Shown: positions 1 to 8,687, numbered from the stretch's first letter. The stretch: DNA of 18,713 nucleotides from Zetaproteobacteria bacterium (GCA_002747015.1 NVXI01000002.1:146051-164763), one strand, 5' to 3'. Notes: generated by a model not told the origin, from the sequence alone. Numbers and translations are program-made.

Positions 1-587
1 CGTGCATTACGATAACGTATTATCTTATCATTCTTATTATGCTCCACCTCGGAAGCGCGAATTTGCCACAAGGGTGCTTCATCAGGATTATCTCTACATG
101 TGTCGCATGGCGTATAAAAAGCATCTTTCATAATCGTCGAATTACCATCTTTATGGCGCCCGTTTGATGCTTTAAATCGTGAGCCATCAACAAGGAATGT
201 TTTAAGTCCCTCTACAAATCCATCCTTAAGCGCATTATTAAATTCTGCACGATCTGCATAATGCTTGTCACCGTTCGCGTCTATAAACTCAACATGCCCC
301 GCTGCAATAACAGTGTCTTCTACCAAGTTATATATAATCTCATCTGCCTTAACAGTTCGGCCATCTTGTACAAGAACCACATCACCGGACGCGGTTACAA
401 TTTGCCCGCTATCATCATGCACCAAACGATCTGCTTGCAGATCAACGGGTGATCCTTTTTCGCTTTTTTGCGTCGCTGAGTTTTCCTGCGCGTAGGCAAT
501 TTGTGAAATAGACAATAATGGAAGGCAACTCACACTCGCGATAAGAATAGTGCGCATAGAAAAAAAGTTATGTGGTGTGTGTATCAT
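1..587 (-). CDS. lptD: LPS-assembly protein LptD, N-terminal fragment (3' end outside window)
   Basis: Translating the minus strand from 587 gives about 195 residues that run off the left edge. LptD is the outer-membrane beta-barrel that inserts lipopolysaccharide into the outer leaflet together with LptE. Visible here are a signal peptide (an Arg before a hydrophobic stretch, ending near IAYA|QE) and an OstA/LptA-like beta-jellyroll with repeats such as GDVVLVQDGRTVKADEI and VIAAGHVEFIDANGDKHYAD. A YTPCDTC motif followed by PLWQIRA is typical of alphaproteobacterial LptD; I infer the two Cys are a redox or disulfide site. The start is uncertain: in-frame ATGs lie at 617, 602, 587 and 557, and none has an ideal ribosome binding site (an AGAGG lies about 15 nt before 587). 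A weak promoter (TTGTGG at 653-658, TATACA at 631-636) would favour the starts at 602 or below. The barrel part is not in the window. Confidence 0.88.
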   Translation of the reverse strand, partial: MIHTPHNFFSMRTILIASVSCLPLLSISQIAYAQENSATQKSEKGSPVDLQADRLVHDDSGQIVTASGDVVLVQDGRTVKADEIIYNLVEDTVIAAGHVEFIDANGDKHYADRAEFNNALKDGFVEGLKTFLVDGSRFKASNGRHKDGNSTIMKDAFYTPCDTCRDNPDEAPLWQIRASEVEHNKNDKIIRYRNA

Positions 588-668
588 GTTGTTAGCCAGC
601 ATCCTCTTGGAATCCATATGGGAATCTAGATGTATAGTTTTGAGTTTTAACACCACAAAGTCAATAGA

Positions 669-686
669 GGGGCATAGCGAAGCCCC
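669..686 (-). terminator. Hairpin after the DEAD-box helicase gene
   Basis: GGGGC (669-673) pairs with GCCCC (682-686) around an 8-nt loop, about 25 nt past the helicase stop codon. On the minus strand the T-tract that follows is short and broken, so this is a plausible but weak intrinsic terminator separating the helicase gene from lptD. Confidence 0.5.
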
Positions 687-709
687 CCATATACTCACAA
701 CCTTTTTAA

Positions 710-2005
710 TTATTTAAAAAATGCCGGCACATCATCACCAAACCCCGCATGTTTGACGCGATCATCAGGCGCATGATGTGGTTTCTTTTTTTGGGCATCC
801 CTTCTAGGAGTGCTCTGCGCCTTTTCTTTTATCGCAGTAGGCTTCGATTGAGGGCTTGATTGAGAATTTGATTGAGGTTTCGAACGCTCACCGCCCATAT
901 CCACAATTTCAATATCTTTTCCAATACGCTTAATCACCGCAGAAAGTTGTTTATCATCATATTTTGTAACCAACATCCACGCACGGCCTGTCTCACCTGC
1001 ACGACCAGTCCGTCCAATACGATGAATATAATCATCAGGTGCAACCGGAACATCATAATTAAATACATGTGACACCGCGCTCACATCAATCCCACGCGCA
1101 GCTACATCACTGCACACAAGTAGCGGGATTTTACCGTCTTTAAACTCTTGCAGTGTCTTTGTGCGCGAAACCTGCGCCATATCACCATGTAATGGGCGCG
1201 CATCATATCCTTTGTCCTGAAGCCATTTGCTTAGAGAATCAACATCACGTTTCCGGTTACAAAAGATAAAGGCAGTTTCCACTTTTTCCTGCTTGATGAT
1301 CTTTGCCAAAACACTATTTTTAGCCTTCGGTGACACATTAACTTGGAATTGTTTAACAGTAACCGCCGTAGAAGCAGGCGAGGACACTGCGACCTCCTTA
1401 GGATTACTTAAAAACTTCTCAGTCAGCTTTCTTATTTCCGGAGCCATCGTCGCAGAGAACAATAATGTCTGGCGAATAGGTGGAAGCTTCGAACATATTT
1501 TTTCAATATCGGGAATAAACCCCATATCAAGCATACGATCTGCCTCATCAATCACCAAAATTTTAATATCTGTCAGCAGAATTTTACCGCGCTCAAACAA
1601 ATCAATCAAACGCCCTGGTGTTGCAATAAGAACATCCGCACCACGATCCAGAATTTTAATTTGCTCACCCATGGATGAACCACCAACAAGCAAAGCCTTC
1701 GTCAGCTTAGAATTCTTACCATATGTATCAAAGTTTTCAGCGATCTGCGCGGCAAGTTCGCGTGTTGGTGAAAGAATAAGTGAACGCGGCATACGCGCCT
1801 TTGCACGACCACCTGCTAATATTTCAATCATTGGCAAAGTGAACCCTGCCGTCTTTCCTGTACCTGTTTGTGCCAAACCGACGATATCACGCGCCATCAA
1901 AATATGCGGTATCGCCTTTTCTTGAATGGGGGTTGGTGTATCATATCCGCAATCTTTAATCGCATCTAATATTGGGGCACTTAGGCCTAATTCTTCAAAA
2001 TTCAT
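710..2005 (-). CDS. DEAD-box ATP-dependent RNA helicase, RhlE-like
   Basis: A 431-residue RNA helicase that unwinds short RNA duplexes using ATP; relatives act in RNA decay, ribosome assembly and cold adaptation. Motifs in order: Q motif (TPIQ, about residues 23-28), Walker A AQTGTGKT (45-52), PTRELAAQ (80-87), GG (108-109), TPGRL (129-133), DEAD (153-156), SAT (184-186), then in the second RecA domain FIFCNRKRDVD, a segment ending in VAARGIDV, and HRIGRTGRAG. The last 60 or so residues are a Lys/Arg/Gln/Ser-rich tail of low complexity, usual for RhlE-type proteins and probably an RNA-binding tail. The gene is divergent from gshB, with about 80 bp between the two starts. I am certain of the family; RhlE rather than SrmB or DeaD is judged from the core sequence and the short tail. 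Confidence 0.93.
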   Translation of the reverse strand: MNFEELGLSAPILDAIKDCGYDTPTPIQEKAIPHILMARDIVGLAQTGTGKTAGFTLPMIEILAGGRAKARMPRSLILSPTRELAAQIAENFDTYGKNSKLTKALLVGGSSMGEQIKILDRGADVLIATPGRLIDLFERGKILLTDIKILVIDEADRMLDMGFIPDIEKICSKLPPIRQTLLFSATMAPEIRKLTEKFLSNPKEVAVSSPASTAVTVKQFQVNVSPKAKNSVLAKIIKQEKVETAFIFCNRKRDVDSLSKWLQDKGYDARPLHGDMAQVSRTKTLQEFKDGKIPLLVCSDVAARGIDVSAVSHVFNYDVPVAPDDYIHRIGRTGRAGETGRAWMLVTKYDDKQLSAVIKRIGKDIEIVDMGGERSKPQSNSQSSPQSKPTAIKEKAQSTPRRDAQKKKPHHAPDDRVKHAGFGDDVPAFFK

Positions 2006-2086
2006 CTACTCTTTTTCAATCTCTATATTTCTTTTCGTATGAATAGCTATTATATATACGGAAGAAAAGCAACAAAAGTGAATAAT

Positions 2087-3037
2087 ATGAGCCTAAAAAT
2101 CGCAATTCAAATGGATTCCATCCAAAATATTAACATTGATAAAGACAGTACCTTCGTCCTTGCTTTAGAAGCACAGAAACGCGGATACACTCTATATCAC
2201 TATTTCGTATCGGCTTTACGCCTTGAAGATGGGCAGGTTACAGCCAAAGCAAATAAACTTGAAGTACGCCGCGAGCAGGGCAATCACTTCACTCTTGGCG
2301 ACAGCGAGATCATCAACCTTAAAACAGATGTTGATATTGTCTTGATGCGCCAAGATCCGCCATTCGATATGTCCTATATTACTGCGACCCATATCTTGGA
2401 TCATATTACCGATGATACATTGGTTATGAATAATCCTGCGCATGTTCGAAATGCGCCGGAAAAACTTCTGGTTACGCATTTCACCGACCTTGCGCCACCG
2501 ACATTAATTACCGCCGATCAAGGTGCTTTGCGCGATTTTTATAAAAAACACGGAAATGTAATCTTAAAACCACTTTACGGCAATGGCGGCGAACAAGTCT
2601 ACCATATAGACGAAAACAGCTTTAACCTTAATACATTGCTTGAAATGTTCGAAGCATTCTACAAAGAGCCCATTATCATCCAAAAATATCTGCCAGAGGC
2701 ACGAAAAGGTGATAAACGCATTATTTTGATTGAAGGTGAGGCTGTCGGTGCGGTCTTGCGTGTTCCTGCGGCGGATGATGCGCGTGCAAACTTTCATGCC
2801 GGTGGCAGTGCGCAAAAAACAACATTAACGGAGCGAGAGAAGCAAATATGCAGGACAATCGCGCCGGAACTAAAAAAACGAGGATTGGTCTTTGTTGGTA
2901 TTGATATTATTGGCGATTACCTCACCGAAATTAATGTAACATCACCAACCGGATTACAGGAAATAAACACACTAGACGGGGTTTGTCTGGAAGCCCAGCT
3001 TTGGGATGCGTTTGAGGCACGGCTAAAAAAATCATGA
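2087..3037 (+). CDS. gshB: Glutathione synthetase
   Basis: ATP-grasp ligase joining gamma-glutamylcysteine and glycine to make glutathione in the cytoplasm. Seen: the N-terminal SLKIAIQMDSIQNINIDKDS, typical of GshB (substrate domain, MDxIxxI/N followed by a DST), MRQDPPFDMSYI, the ATP-grasp segments VILKPLYGNGGEQV and FVGIDIIGDYLTEINVTSPTG, and the KGDKRIILIEGEAVGAVLR strand-loop. The frame is open from an ATG at 2039, but the family N-terminus begins at MSLKIAIQ, so I choose 2087 (316 residues, the usual length). The ribosome binding site before 2087 is weak. The stop codon overlaps the hisI start as ATGA (3034-3037), so the two genes are probably translationally coupled. No gshA is present in the window. 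Confidence 0.93.
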   Translation: MSLKIAIQMDSIQNINIDKDSTFVLALEAQKRGYTLYHYFVSALRLEDGQVTAKANKLEVRREQGNHFTLGDSEIINLKTDVDIVLMRQDPPFDMSYITATHILDHITDDTLVMNNPAHVRNAPEKLLVTHFTDLAPPTLITADQGALRDFYKKHGNVILKPLYGNGGEQVYHIDENSFNLNTLLEMFEAFYKEPIIIQKYLPEARKGDKRIILIEGEAVGAVLRVPAADDARANFHAGGSAQKTTLTEREKQICRTIAPELKKRGLVFVGIDIIGDYLTEINVTSPTGLQEINTLDGVCLEAQLWDAFEARLKKS

Positions 3038-3447
3038 GCAAACGCGAAACCGAAGAGAACTTAAACTTCACACCCAAATTCGATGAAAAGGGTTTAATCC
3101 CATGCATTACGAGCTGTGCCAAAACTGGTGACGTATTAATGTTTGCATTTATGAATGCGGAAGCCCTCGATAAAACAATAGAAACAGGCGAAGCCCATTA
3201 CTGGTCGCGTAGCCGTAAATCCTTGTGGCACAAAGGTGCGACAAGCGGTCATATTCAAAAAGTAACTGAAATGCGTACTGATTGTGATCAAGACTGCATC
3301 TGGATCAAGATCGAAACAGACACCGGATCATGCCACACGGGAAGAAAATCTTGCTTTTACAGAAGGATAAGCGGCGATCTCAATGCTAAAATGTTGTTTA
3401 TTGATGCCGAGATGATATTTAACCCAGATGACGTCTATAAAGCGTAA
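3034..3447 (+). CDS. hisI: Phosphoribosyl-AMP cyclohydrolase
   Basis: Opens the adenine ring of phosphoribosyl-AMP to give ProFAR, the third step of histidine synthesis; a zinc- and magnesium-dependent cytosolic dimer. The 137 residues carry the family signature HYWSRSRKSLWHKGATSGH, the metal-binding Asp triad in DCDQD (D83, D85, D87), and three zinc cysteines C84, C100 and C107 with the family spacing of 16 and 7. It is a stand-alone HisI with no fused HisE domain, and no other his genes are in the window. It overlaps gshB by 4 nt upstream and overlaps the end of the convergent MerC-like gene by 13 nt. Confidence 0.95.
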   Translation: MSKRETEENLNFTPKFDEKGLIPCITSCAKTGDVLMFAFMNAEALDKTIETGEAHYWSRSRKSLWHKGATSGHIQKVTEMRTDCDQDCIWIKIETDTGSCHTGRKSCFYRRISGDLNAKMLFIDAEMIFNPDDVYKA

Positions 3448-3833
3448 TGCATAGACGTGTAAATCACCATATTAATTACGAACAGAAACGTAGCGATTTT
3501 TAATGTGCGTGCTGTCTTATCTTTTTGTTTCTCGCATGGTGCGTGACCGCATCCAGTATCACGACAATCCATGCGCTTACTGACAAAATGCAAAATCCAA
3601 CCAAGAGCAAGAATAAATGCAGACATTCCAATCAAGGGTAATTCCCAATCATGCATCACATGGTGCATACCATCTATCCATAATGGCATAACGCCAATAA
3701 CACCCATACCAACAAAAACGGTTAGTATGCTAAATAGACTTGGCAAGACACAACAGAAAACGTGGCTAACTTCTGACAATACAACAACCCACGAAAATAT
3801 ACCTTGAACTCGTTTTATCTGTGTCATGTTCAT
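3435..3833 (-). CDS. MerC-like four-helix membrane protein, possibly zinc-related
   Basis: A 132-residue inner-membrane protein with about four hydrophobic segments (roughly residues 10-29, 33-50, 65-84 and 109-127). A Cys-Cys pair (C27-C28) followed by VLPSLFS sits in or near the first helix, as in MerC-family transporters. A hydrophilic loop before the last helix has a Cys/His cluster, CRDTGCGHAPC (C90, C95, H97, C100), which looks metal-binding, and HH at 57-58 and H61 may add ligands. There are no mercury genes (merR, merT, merP, merA) around it. The candidate Zur operator upstream suggests zinc rather than mercury, which is inference. The start (ATGAACATG) has AGGT just upstream. It is downstream of recJ on the same strand but probably has its own promoter. 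Its 3' end overlaps hisI tail to tail. Confidence 0.75.
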   Translation of the reverse strand: MNMTQIKRVQGIFSWVVVLSEVSHVFCCVLPSLFSILTVFVGMGVIGVMPLWIDGMHHVMHDWELPLIGMSAFILALGWILHFVSKRMDCRDTGCGHAPCEKQKDKTARTLKIATFLFVINMVIYTSMHYAL

Positions 3834-3901
3834 TACCTATAAAATATCAATTAAGAACAAACTTATAACCGCCCCGCACAAAATGTGCAACGGAATAATG
3901 A

Positions 3902-3915
3902 TATATTATAACATA
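3902..3915 (-). promoter_or_regulatory. Candidate Zur operator overlapping a -10 box, upstream of the MerC-like gene
   Basis: The plus-strand sequence TATATTATAACATA is a near-perfect palindrome. Its core ATATTATAACAT differs by one base from the ATGTTATAACAT half-site arrangement known for Zur boxes in proteobacteria. On the minus strand it contains a perfect TATAAT -10 box (3905-3910), so a bound repressor would block RNA polymerase. It lies about 70 nt before the MerC-like ATG. The -35 region is poor. The assignment to Zur rests on sequence likeness only. Confidence 0.5.
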
Positions 3916-3936
3916 ATAGTTTGATTGGCGCGAAAC

Positions 3937-5727
3937 CTAGGCTGCTTGTACCGCATCAACAATATGCATCTCGGCAGATTTACGCCCTTGCCATTCATTG
4001 ATTTTAAGCTGTCCTAAGATATGAAACGCGTATGTGCCACTTTTAAGCAAGGCATCACCAAGCGGCGTGTCTACACTACGAAATGCCATTGCCTTAACCC
4101 GCGTACCGCCCTCCCAATCACTTAACATGACCCGAATATGCGCCCCACCAAGGATATCCGCCTTATGAATACGAATATTTTTCAACATAAAAACGGGCTC
4201 AGGCTGTTCCTGACCGAATGGTCCAACCTTATTTTGCAACACCTCAATCAACCCAAGAGTAATACCCTGCACCGTTAATACGCCATCAATAATGGTTTCA
4301 ATATTGGTATCCGTATTCTCCATTTGCCGCGCGATATCTTTGTTCAAAAACTCGCGTAAATCCGCCAATTTATCTGGGTTCATTGTGAAGCCACCAGCCA
4401 TCGCATGACCGCCACCTTTTTCCAAAAACCCTGCAATGCGCGCATCAATAAAGCTTTGTGCGATATGAATACCAGGGATGGAACGCCCTGACCCGCGCCC
4501 CTCTTTACGTCCTGATAAATCATACGCATAAGTCACAACGCAAGCTGGCTTTTTGTACTTCTCCTTAAGACGTCCCGCGACAAGACCGCTTAAGCCCGGA
4601 TGCCAATCTTCATGATCCAGTAAAATCAATGGGGCATCTTGCAGCCCAAGATCTTCAACCATGGCAATGGCTTGCTCCTCCATCGTTTTTTGGATCGCCT
4701 TGCGCTTATCATTACAATCATTCAACGTCCAAGCGATATTCTTGCACTCCTCAGGATCATCACTGGTTAAAAGCCGTGCACCTAAATCAGCCTCAGAAAC
4801 CCGACTACCCGCGTTGATACGTGGCCCCAAAACGAAGCCACAATCATATGTCGAAATTGGAGGAGAAATACCGGCAACGCCCATCAAAGCCTTAATCCCG
4901 ACATTTAATTGATCATAAGGCACGGCAAACCCCATGCGAATAAACAGACGGTTCACGCCCGTTAACGGCACCATATCACACACTGTTCCCAATGCGACAA
5001 TATCAAGAAACCCCTTCAAATTCGGTTCACTGAGCCCCTTATTTTTGTAGAACCCACGATCACGCAAGCGATTATTGATCGCAACGCACACCATAAAAGT
5101 TACCCCCACCGCCGCCAGCATATCAAGGCCTGATGTATCGTCTTTGCGCTTTGGATTAATCACATGCCAACATTCTGGCAAGTGATCTTCTGCCTCATGA
5201 TGATCCAGAATAATAATTTGAAGGCCTAAATCTGTTCCTGCTTTCACAATATCAAATGCAGTGGTACCACAATCAAGCATCATGAGAATATCTGCACCCT
5301 GCTCTTTCAGTTTTTGCAACGCCCCGATATTGGGGCCATACCCCTCGCTCAAACGATCAGGAATATAAATTTTAGCCTCTATCCCTACGCATTTAAGGAA
5401 GCGATAAAGAACCGCGGATGACGTTGCACCATCAACATCAAAATCACCAAAAATGGAAAATTTCTTGCCATCCTCAATGGCAATGGCGACATCCTCGGCC
5501 ATATCACCAAGCCCCTTAAGTGAAAAAGGATCAGGGAAGTCATTTTTAAGTGTAGGGTTCAGGAAGCTATCAACCTCTTCGGGGGGAACACCACGTTGGC
5601 ACAAGAGACGTGCCACCACTTCGGGAACTTCATGACGATGCACCAACAAGTCAACGTCATCAAGCGATACATCAGGAATAACCCAACGCGCTTTATTTAA
5701 GGAGTGTGAAACTATATTTGTAGGCAT
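3937..5727 (-). CDS. recJ: Single-stranded-DNA-specific exonuclease RecJ
   Basis: A 5'-3' exonuclease on single-stranded DNA, acting in recombination, base-excision and mismatch repair. The 596 residues show the DHH-family motifs: GDFDVDG (94-100; D95, D97, D99), MLDCG (D152), DHH (175-177), ALGTVCDMVPL (D251), then the RecJ segment GPRINAGSRVSEADLGARLL. The DHHA1 nucleic-acid-binding part follows (GRSIPGIHI, KGGGHAMAGGF), and then a C-terminal OB-like domain ending in HIVDAVQAA. Length and domain order are normal. In this window the usual alphaproteobacterial neighbours hom and glpX lie upstream, but a plus-strand gene now separates glpX from recJ, so recJ probably needs its own promoter in 5728-5832. 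Confidence 0.96.
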   Translation of the reverse strand: MPTNIVSHSLNKARWVIPDVSLDDVDLLVHRHEVPEVVARLLCQRGVPPEEVDSFLNPTLKNDFPDPFSLKGLGDMAEDVAIAIEDGKKFSIFGDFDVDGATSSAVLYRFLKCVGIEAKIYIPDRLSEGYGPNIGALQKLKEQGADILMMLDCGTTAFDIVKAGTDLGLQIIILDHHEAEDHLPECWHVINPKRKDDTSGLDMLAAVGVTFMVCVAINNRLRDRGFYKNKGLSEPNLKGFLDIVALGTVCDMVPLTGVNRLFIRMGFAVPYDQLNVGIKALMGVAGISPPISTYDCGFVLGPRINAGSRVSEADLGARLLTSDDPEECKNIAWTLNDCNDKRKAIQKTMEEQAIAMVEDLGLQDAPLILLDHEDWHPGLSGLVAGRLKEKYKKPACVVTYAYDLSGRKEGRGSGRSIPGIHIAQSFIDARIAGFLEKGGGHAMAGGFTMNPDKLADLREFLNKDIARQMENTDTNIETIIDGVLTVQGITLGLIEVLQNKVGPFGQEQPEPVFMLKNIRIHKADILGGAHIRVMLSDWEGGTRVKAMAFRSVDTPLGDALLKSGTYAFHILGQLKINEWQGRKSAEMHIVDAVQAA

Positions 5728-5832
5728 CTATGCAGGCTATTCGATTCTATACCAAAAGCGAAACGGAATTTGCTTTTTTCAAGCATATTCATTACATTAG
5801 CTTATAAATATAAGATAACCAGAAAATAAATA

Positions 5833-6321
5833 ATGCCACATACATCAAGCAAATACGGAAATGGCTCATTTGCATCCGCAAAAGTTTACTTTCGAGATTC
5901 TGTGCCACAAGAGGTTCAAAACAACATCGCGGATGCCTTATCCAATAAATTTTCAAAAGAGCTTTTCATGATAGAAACATCTGTGAACAGCATCGTAAAA
6001 GACATAGTTCCTGGTTCCGTGTTGGAGATAGACGTGACATCTATACCAGCCACGGCATTAAAGGAAATAAGAAGAATATCGGCAATAAACCTAAGTTTGA
6101 ACGGCTATACACCACAAAATTCATCCCAAACCAAACCAGACAATAACGCCGATGAAAGTACTAAAGATCGTTTCAAGATAATATTTGAACAAAGTGCATC
6201 AGCATACCTATCTCATAAAATCTTTGATTTCTTAGATAATATTATAGATGATCCAAAAGGTGAAACCCAAGTTACACATACCATAGATCCACATAATAAC
6301 ATCGAAATTAGCATGACCTAA
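5833..6321 (+). CDS. Hypothetical 162-residue protein, orphan between glpX and recJ
   Basis: I do not recognise this protein. It is hydrophilic and Asn/Ser/Lys-rich, has no cysteine, no signal peptide and no membrane segment, and looks like a small soluble alpha/beta protein with a disordered middle (about residues 93-110, with QNSSQTKPDNNADEST). The start ATG has only a weak purine stretch upstream. It lies on the opposite strand from recJ and glpX: divergent from recJ, and overlapping the glpX stop codon tail to tail by 4 nt. Its codon use is more AT-rich than its neighbours by eye. The open frame fills the gap almost exactly, which argues for a real gene, possibly acquired into a conserved gene block. 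Confidence 0.6.
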   Translation: MPHTSSKYGNGSFASAKVYFRDSVPQEVQNNIADALSNKFSKELFMIETSVNSIVKDIVPGSVLEIDVTSIPATALKEIRRISAINLSLNGYTPQNSSQTKPDNNADESTKDRFKIIFEQSASAYLSHKIFDFLDNIIDDPKGETQVTHTIDPHNNIEISMT

Positions 6322-7340
6322 ATAGATTTAAGCCAATTCTTGCGGTTCAAATTATGTGTTGCCTCAATACGGCGAACTGTGCCAGATTTAGAGCGCATAA
6401 CAATCGTTGATGTTTTTGCACCTCCTGGATAGCGACGCACACCGCGAAGCATCGTGCCATCAGTCACGCCCGTGGCCGCGAACATAACATTATCACCCTT
6501 TGCAAGGTCATCTGTTGTGTAAATTACGTTCAAATCAGTAATCCCCCAACGCTCTGCGCGGGCTATCTCATCGTCATTTCTAAACGTCAAACGCCCCAAC
6601 ATTGAACCACCAATGCATTGTAACGCAGCCGCCGCCAAAACACCTTCTGGTGCGCCACCAGAACCAACATAAAGATCAATCCCTGTATCTGGGTCAGTGG
6701 TTGCGATAATGGCACTGACATCACCATCACCAATCAGGTTAATGCGTGCACCTGATGCACGTACATCGGCAATTAATTGCTCGTGACGCGGACGATCAAG
6801 GATACAAACCATTAATTCATTAATACTCCCGCCCTTTTCCTTTGCAACCTTCGCCAAAACATCAGCAATCGGAGCATCAAGGTCAAGAACATTGGCATCA
6901 ATGCCCGGGCCAACAGCAATTTTATCCATATAAACATCAGGCGCATTCAAAAATCCGCCTTCATCTGTCAAAGCAATAACAGCCAAAGCATTTGGCCCAC
7001 CAGCAGCAGTGATATCTGTGCCCTCTAATGGGTCAAGCGCGATATCAATACGCGGTCCACCTGTACCATCTCCCACTTCTTCACCAATATATAGCATTGG
7101 TGCTTCGTCACGTTCACCTTCACCAATAACAACACGCCCGCGAATATGAAGCGTATTAAGCGCAGAGCGCATAGCATCAACGGCAACTTGATCCGCTGCC
7201 ATTTTATCACCACGCCCAACCAGCCTTGACGCCGCCAATGCAGCTGCTTCGGTTACACGTGCAACTTCCATCGCAAGGTTACGATCCATTAAGTCTGCGT
7301 TTGTATCTTGTGTCATGTTATCTACTTGTGCCTGTGTCAT
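6318..7340 (-). CDS. glpX: Class II fructose-1,6-bisphosphatase
   Basis: Removes the 1-phosphate of fructose-1,6-bisphosphate, the key gluconeogenic step; metal-dependent and cytosolic. The 340 residues show the GlpX features: LAMEVARVTEAAALAAS near the N-terminus, KMAADQVAVDAMR, the GEGERDEAPML loop (from about residue 73), DPLEGT (103-108), and GSGGAPEGVLAAAAL toward the C-terminus. The ATG at 7340 has AGGA about 9 nt upstream and is preferred over the in-frame ATG eight codons later. It begins 28 nt after the hom stop, so the two are probably co-transcribed. There is no class I FBPase here. The 3' end overlaps the plus-strand orphan gene by 4 nt. Confidence 0.96.
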   Translation of the reverse strand: MTQAQVDNMTQDTNADLMDRNLAMEVARVTEAAALAASRLVGRGDKMAADQVAVDAMRSALNTLHIRGRVVIGEGERDEAPMLYIGEEVGDGTGGPRIDIALDPLEGTDITAAGGPNALAVIALTDEGGFLNAPDVYMDKIAVGPGIDANVLDLDAPIADVLAKVAKEKGGSINELMVCILDRPRHEQLIADVRASGARINLIGDGDVSAIIATTDPDTGIDLYVGSGGAPEGVLAAAALQCIGGSMLGRLTFRNDDEIARAERWGITDLNVIYTTDDLAKGDNVMFAATGVTDGTMLRGVRRYPGGAKTSTIVMRSKSGTVRRIEATHNLNRKNWLKSI

Positions 7341-7368
7341 TTTTGTTCATCCTATTCTACTGTCTATC

Positions 7369-8661
7369 CTATAGCTCTTCAATGCGCATGAGACAAGGTT
7401 TTTCCGCACATGTATCCAAAGATTCTATAAGTGAAACCGCCTTAACCATGGCCGCATGACGCGTTTCATGACAAGTCAGAATAATAGGAACAACCTGCCC
7501 CGGATCACGACCATGCTGTATCAAGCTTTCAATAGAGATATCTTGATCCCGTAATATAGAGGATATATCCGCAATCACACCTGCACGATCGGTCACATTT
7601 AAGCGCAAATAATACCGCGCACGCGTTTCACTCAAGGAAACCCGCGGTGCTTCTTTCAAATGTTTCGCCGCAACACCAAATGTTGGCACCTGAATACCGC
7701 GCGCAAGATCTATAATATCTGCCACAACAGATGATGCCGTTGGCCCTTCACCTGCACCTTTACCAGTGAATAGCGGGCTTTCAACGTAGTCACCCTCCAC
7801 ATACACTGCGTTATAGACATCCTCAATAATACCCATTGGTGAATAAATCGGGACGAGGCATGGTTCAATATTTTGCATGATTTCACCGTCAACTTCACGG
7901 GCGATCCCCAATAATTTAATACGATAACCAAAGTCTGTTGCAGACGTAATATCTGTCGCATTAATATTTGTTATTCCTTGAATTCCTAACGCTTCAAAGT
8001 CAGGTTTAACACCAAAGGCAATGGCCGTTATCAAGCATAGCTTATGTGCAGCATCTATCCCCTCTACGTCAAAGGTTGGATCTTCCTCAGCATAGCCAAG
8101 CTCTTGCGCTTCCTTAAGAACCTCTGCAAAATCACGTCCCGTTTCACGCATCATTGTTAAAATGTAATTACACGTTCCATTTAGGATACCGTAAACCGAA
8201 TGAATTTTATTTGCCGCCAACCCTTCACGCAACGCCTTTATAATCGGGACACCGCCCGCGACTGCCGCCTCATACGCCAAAGACACACCATTGTCTTCTG
8301 CCTTAAGTGCAAGTTCATAACCATGATGCGCAAGCAACGCTTTATTCGCCGTAACAACGTGACGTGAGTTATCAAGCGCAGCATTCACAAGATCCGCTGC
8401 AACACCTTCTGATCCACCGATCAATTCAATAACAGCATCTAATTCGCCATGATGCGCAAGATCCGCAGCATTATCAACCCAATCATAACCTGACAAATCA
8501 ACGCCACGATCTGTGTTTTTATTACGCGCAGATACCGCTGAAATTTCAATTTTCCGCCCTGCCCGTAACGCAATAATATCTGCATTTTTCGTAAGAACCT
8601 TAATGACCCCTGCTCCTACAGTTCCTAATCCTGCGATACCAATGCGAAATGGCTTGCTCAT
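7369..8661 (-). CDS. hom: Homoserine dehydrogenase with C-terminal ACT domain
   Basis: Reduces aspartate semialdehyde to homoserine with NAD(P)H, the branch point to threonine and methionine. The 430 residues begin with a Rossmann motif (GIAGLGTVGAGV, residues 8-19), then the catalytic-domain segments TANKALLA, AVAGGVPIIKALREG, YGILNGTCNYILT and EEDPTFDVEGIDAAHK. They end with an ACT domain (about 350-430, with RAGVIADISSILRDQDISI) that in relatives binds threonine for feedback control. There is no aspartokinase fusion. The ATG has AAAGGG about 9 nt upstream. It is the first gene of hom-glpX. In many alphaproteobacteria an aminotransferase gene lies upstream, but here phaC is divergent instead. 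Confidence 0.96.
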   Translation of the reverse strand: MSKPFRIGIAGLGTVGAGVIKVLTKNADIIALRAGRKIEISAVSARNKNTDRGVDLSGYDWVDNAADLAHHGELDAVIELIGGSEGVAADLVNAALDNSRHVVTANKALLAHHGYELALKAEDNGVSLAYEAAVAGGVPIIKALREGLAANKIHSVYGILNGTCNYILTMMRETGRDFAEVLKEAQELGYAEEDPTFDVEGIDAAHKLCLITAIAFGVKPDFEALGIQGITNINATDITSATDFGYRIKLLGIAREVDGEIMQNIEPCLVPIYSPMGIIEDVYNAVYVEGDYVESPLFTGKGAGEGPTASSVVADIIDLARGIQVPTFGVAAKHLKEAPRVSLSETRARYYLRLNVTDRAGVIADISSILRDQDISIESLIQHGRDPGQVVPIILTCHETRHAAMVKAVSLIESLDTCAEKPCLMRIEEL

Positions 8662-8687
8662 ATTACTATTACCCTTTATTAAAGACG

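Noticed and set aside
1227..1925. 232-residue plus-strand frame opposite the helicase gene
   Set aside because: It is the antisense shadow of the RhlE-like coding sequence and shows no protein-family features.
3435..3833. Mercury-resistance (mer) operon
   Set aside because: No merR, merT, merP or merA is nearby. Only MerC-family likeness is present, and the regulatory site looks Zur-like.
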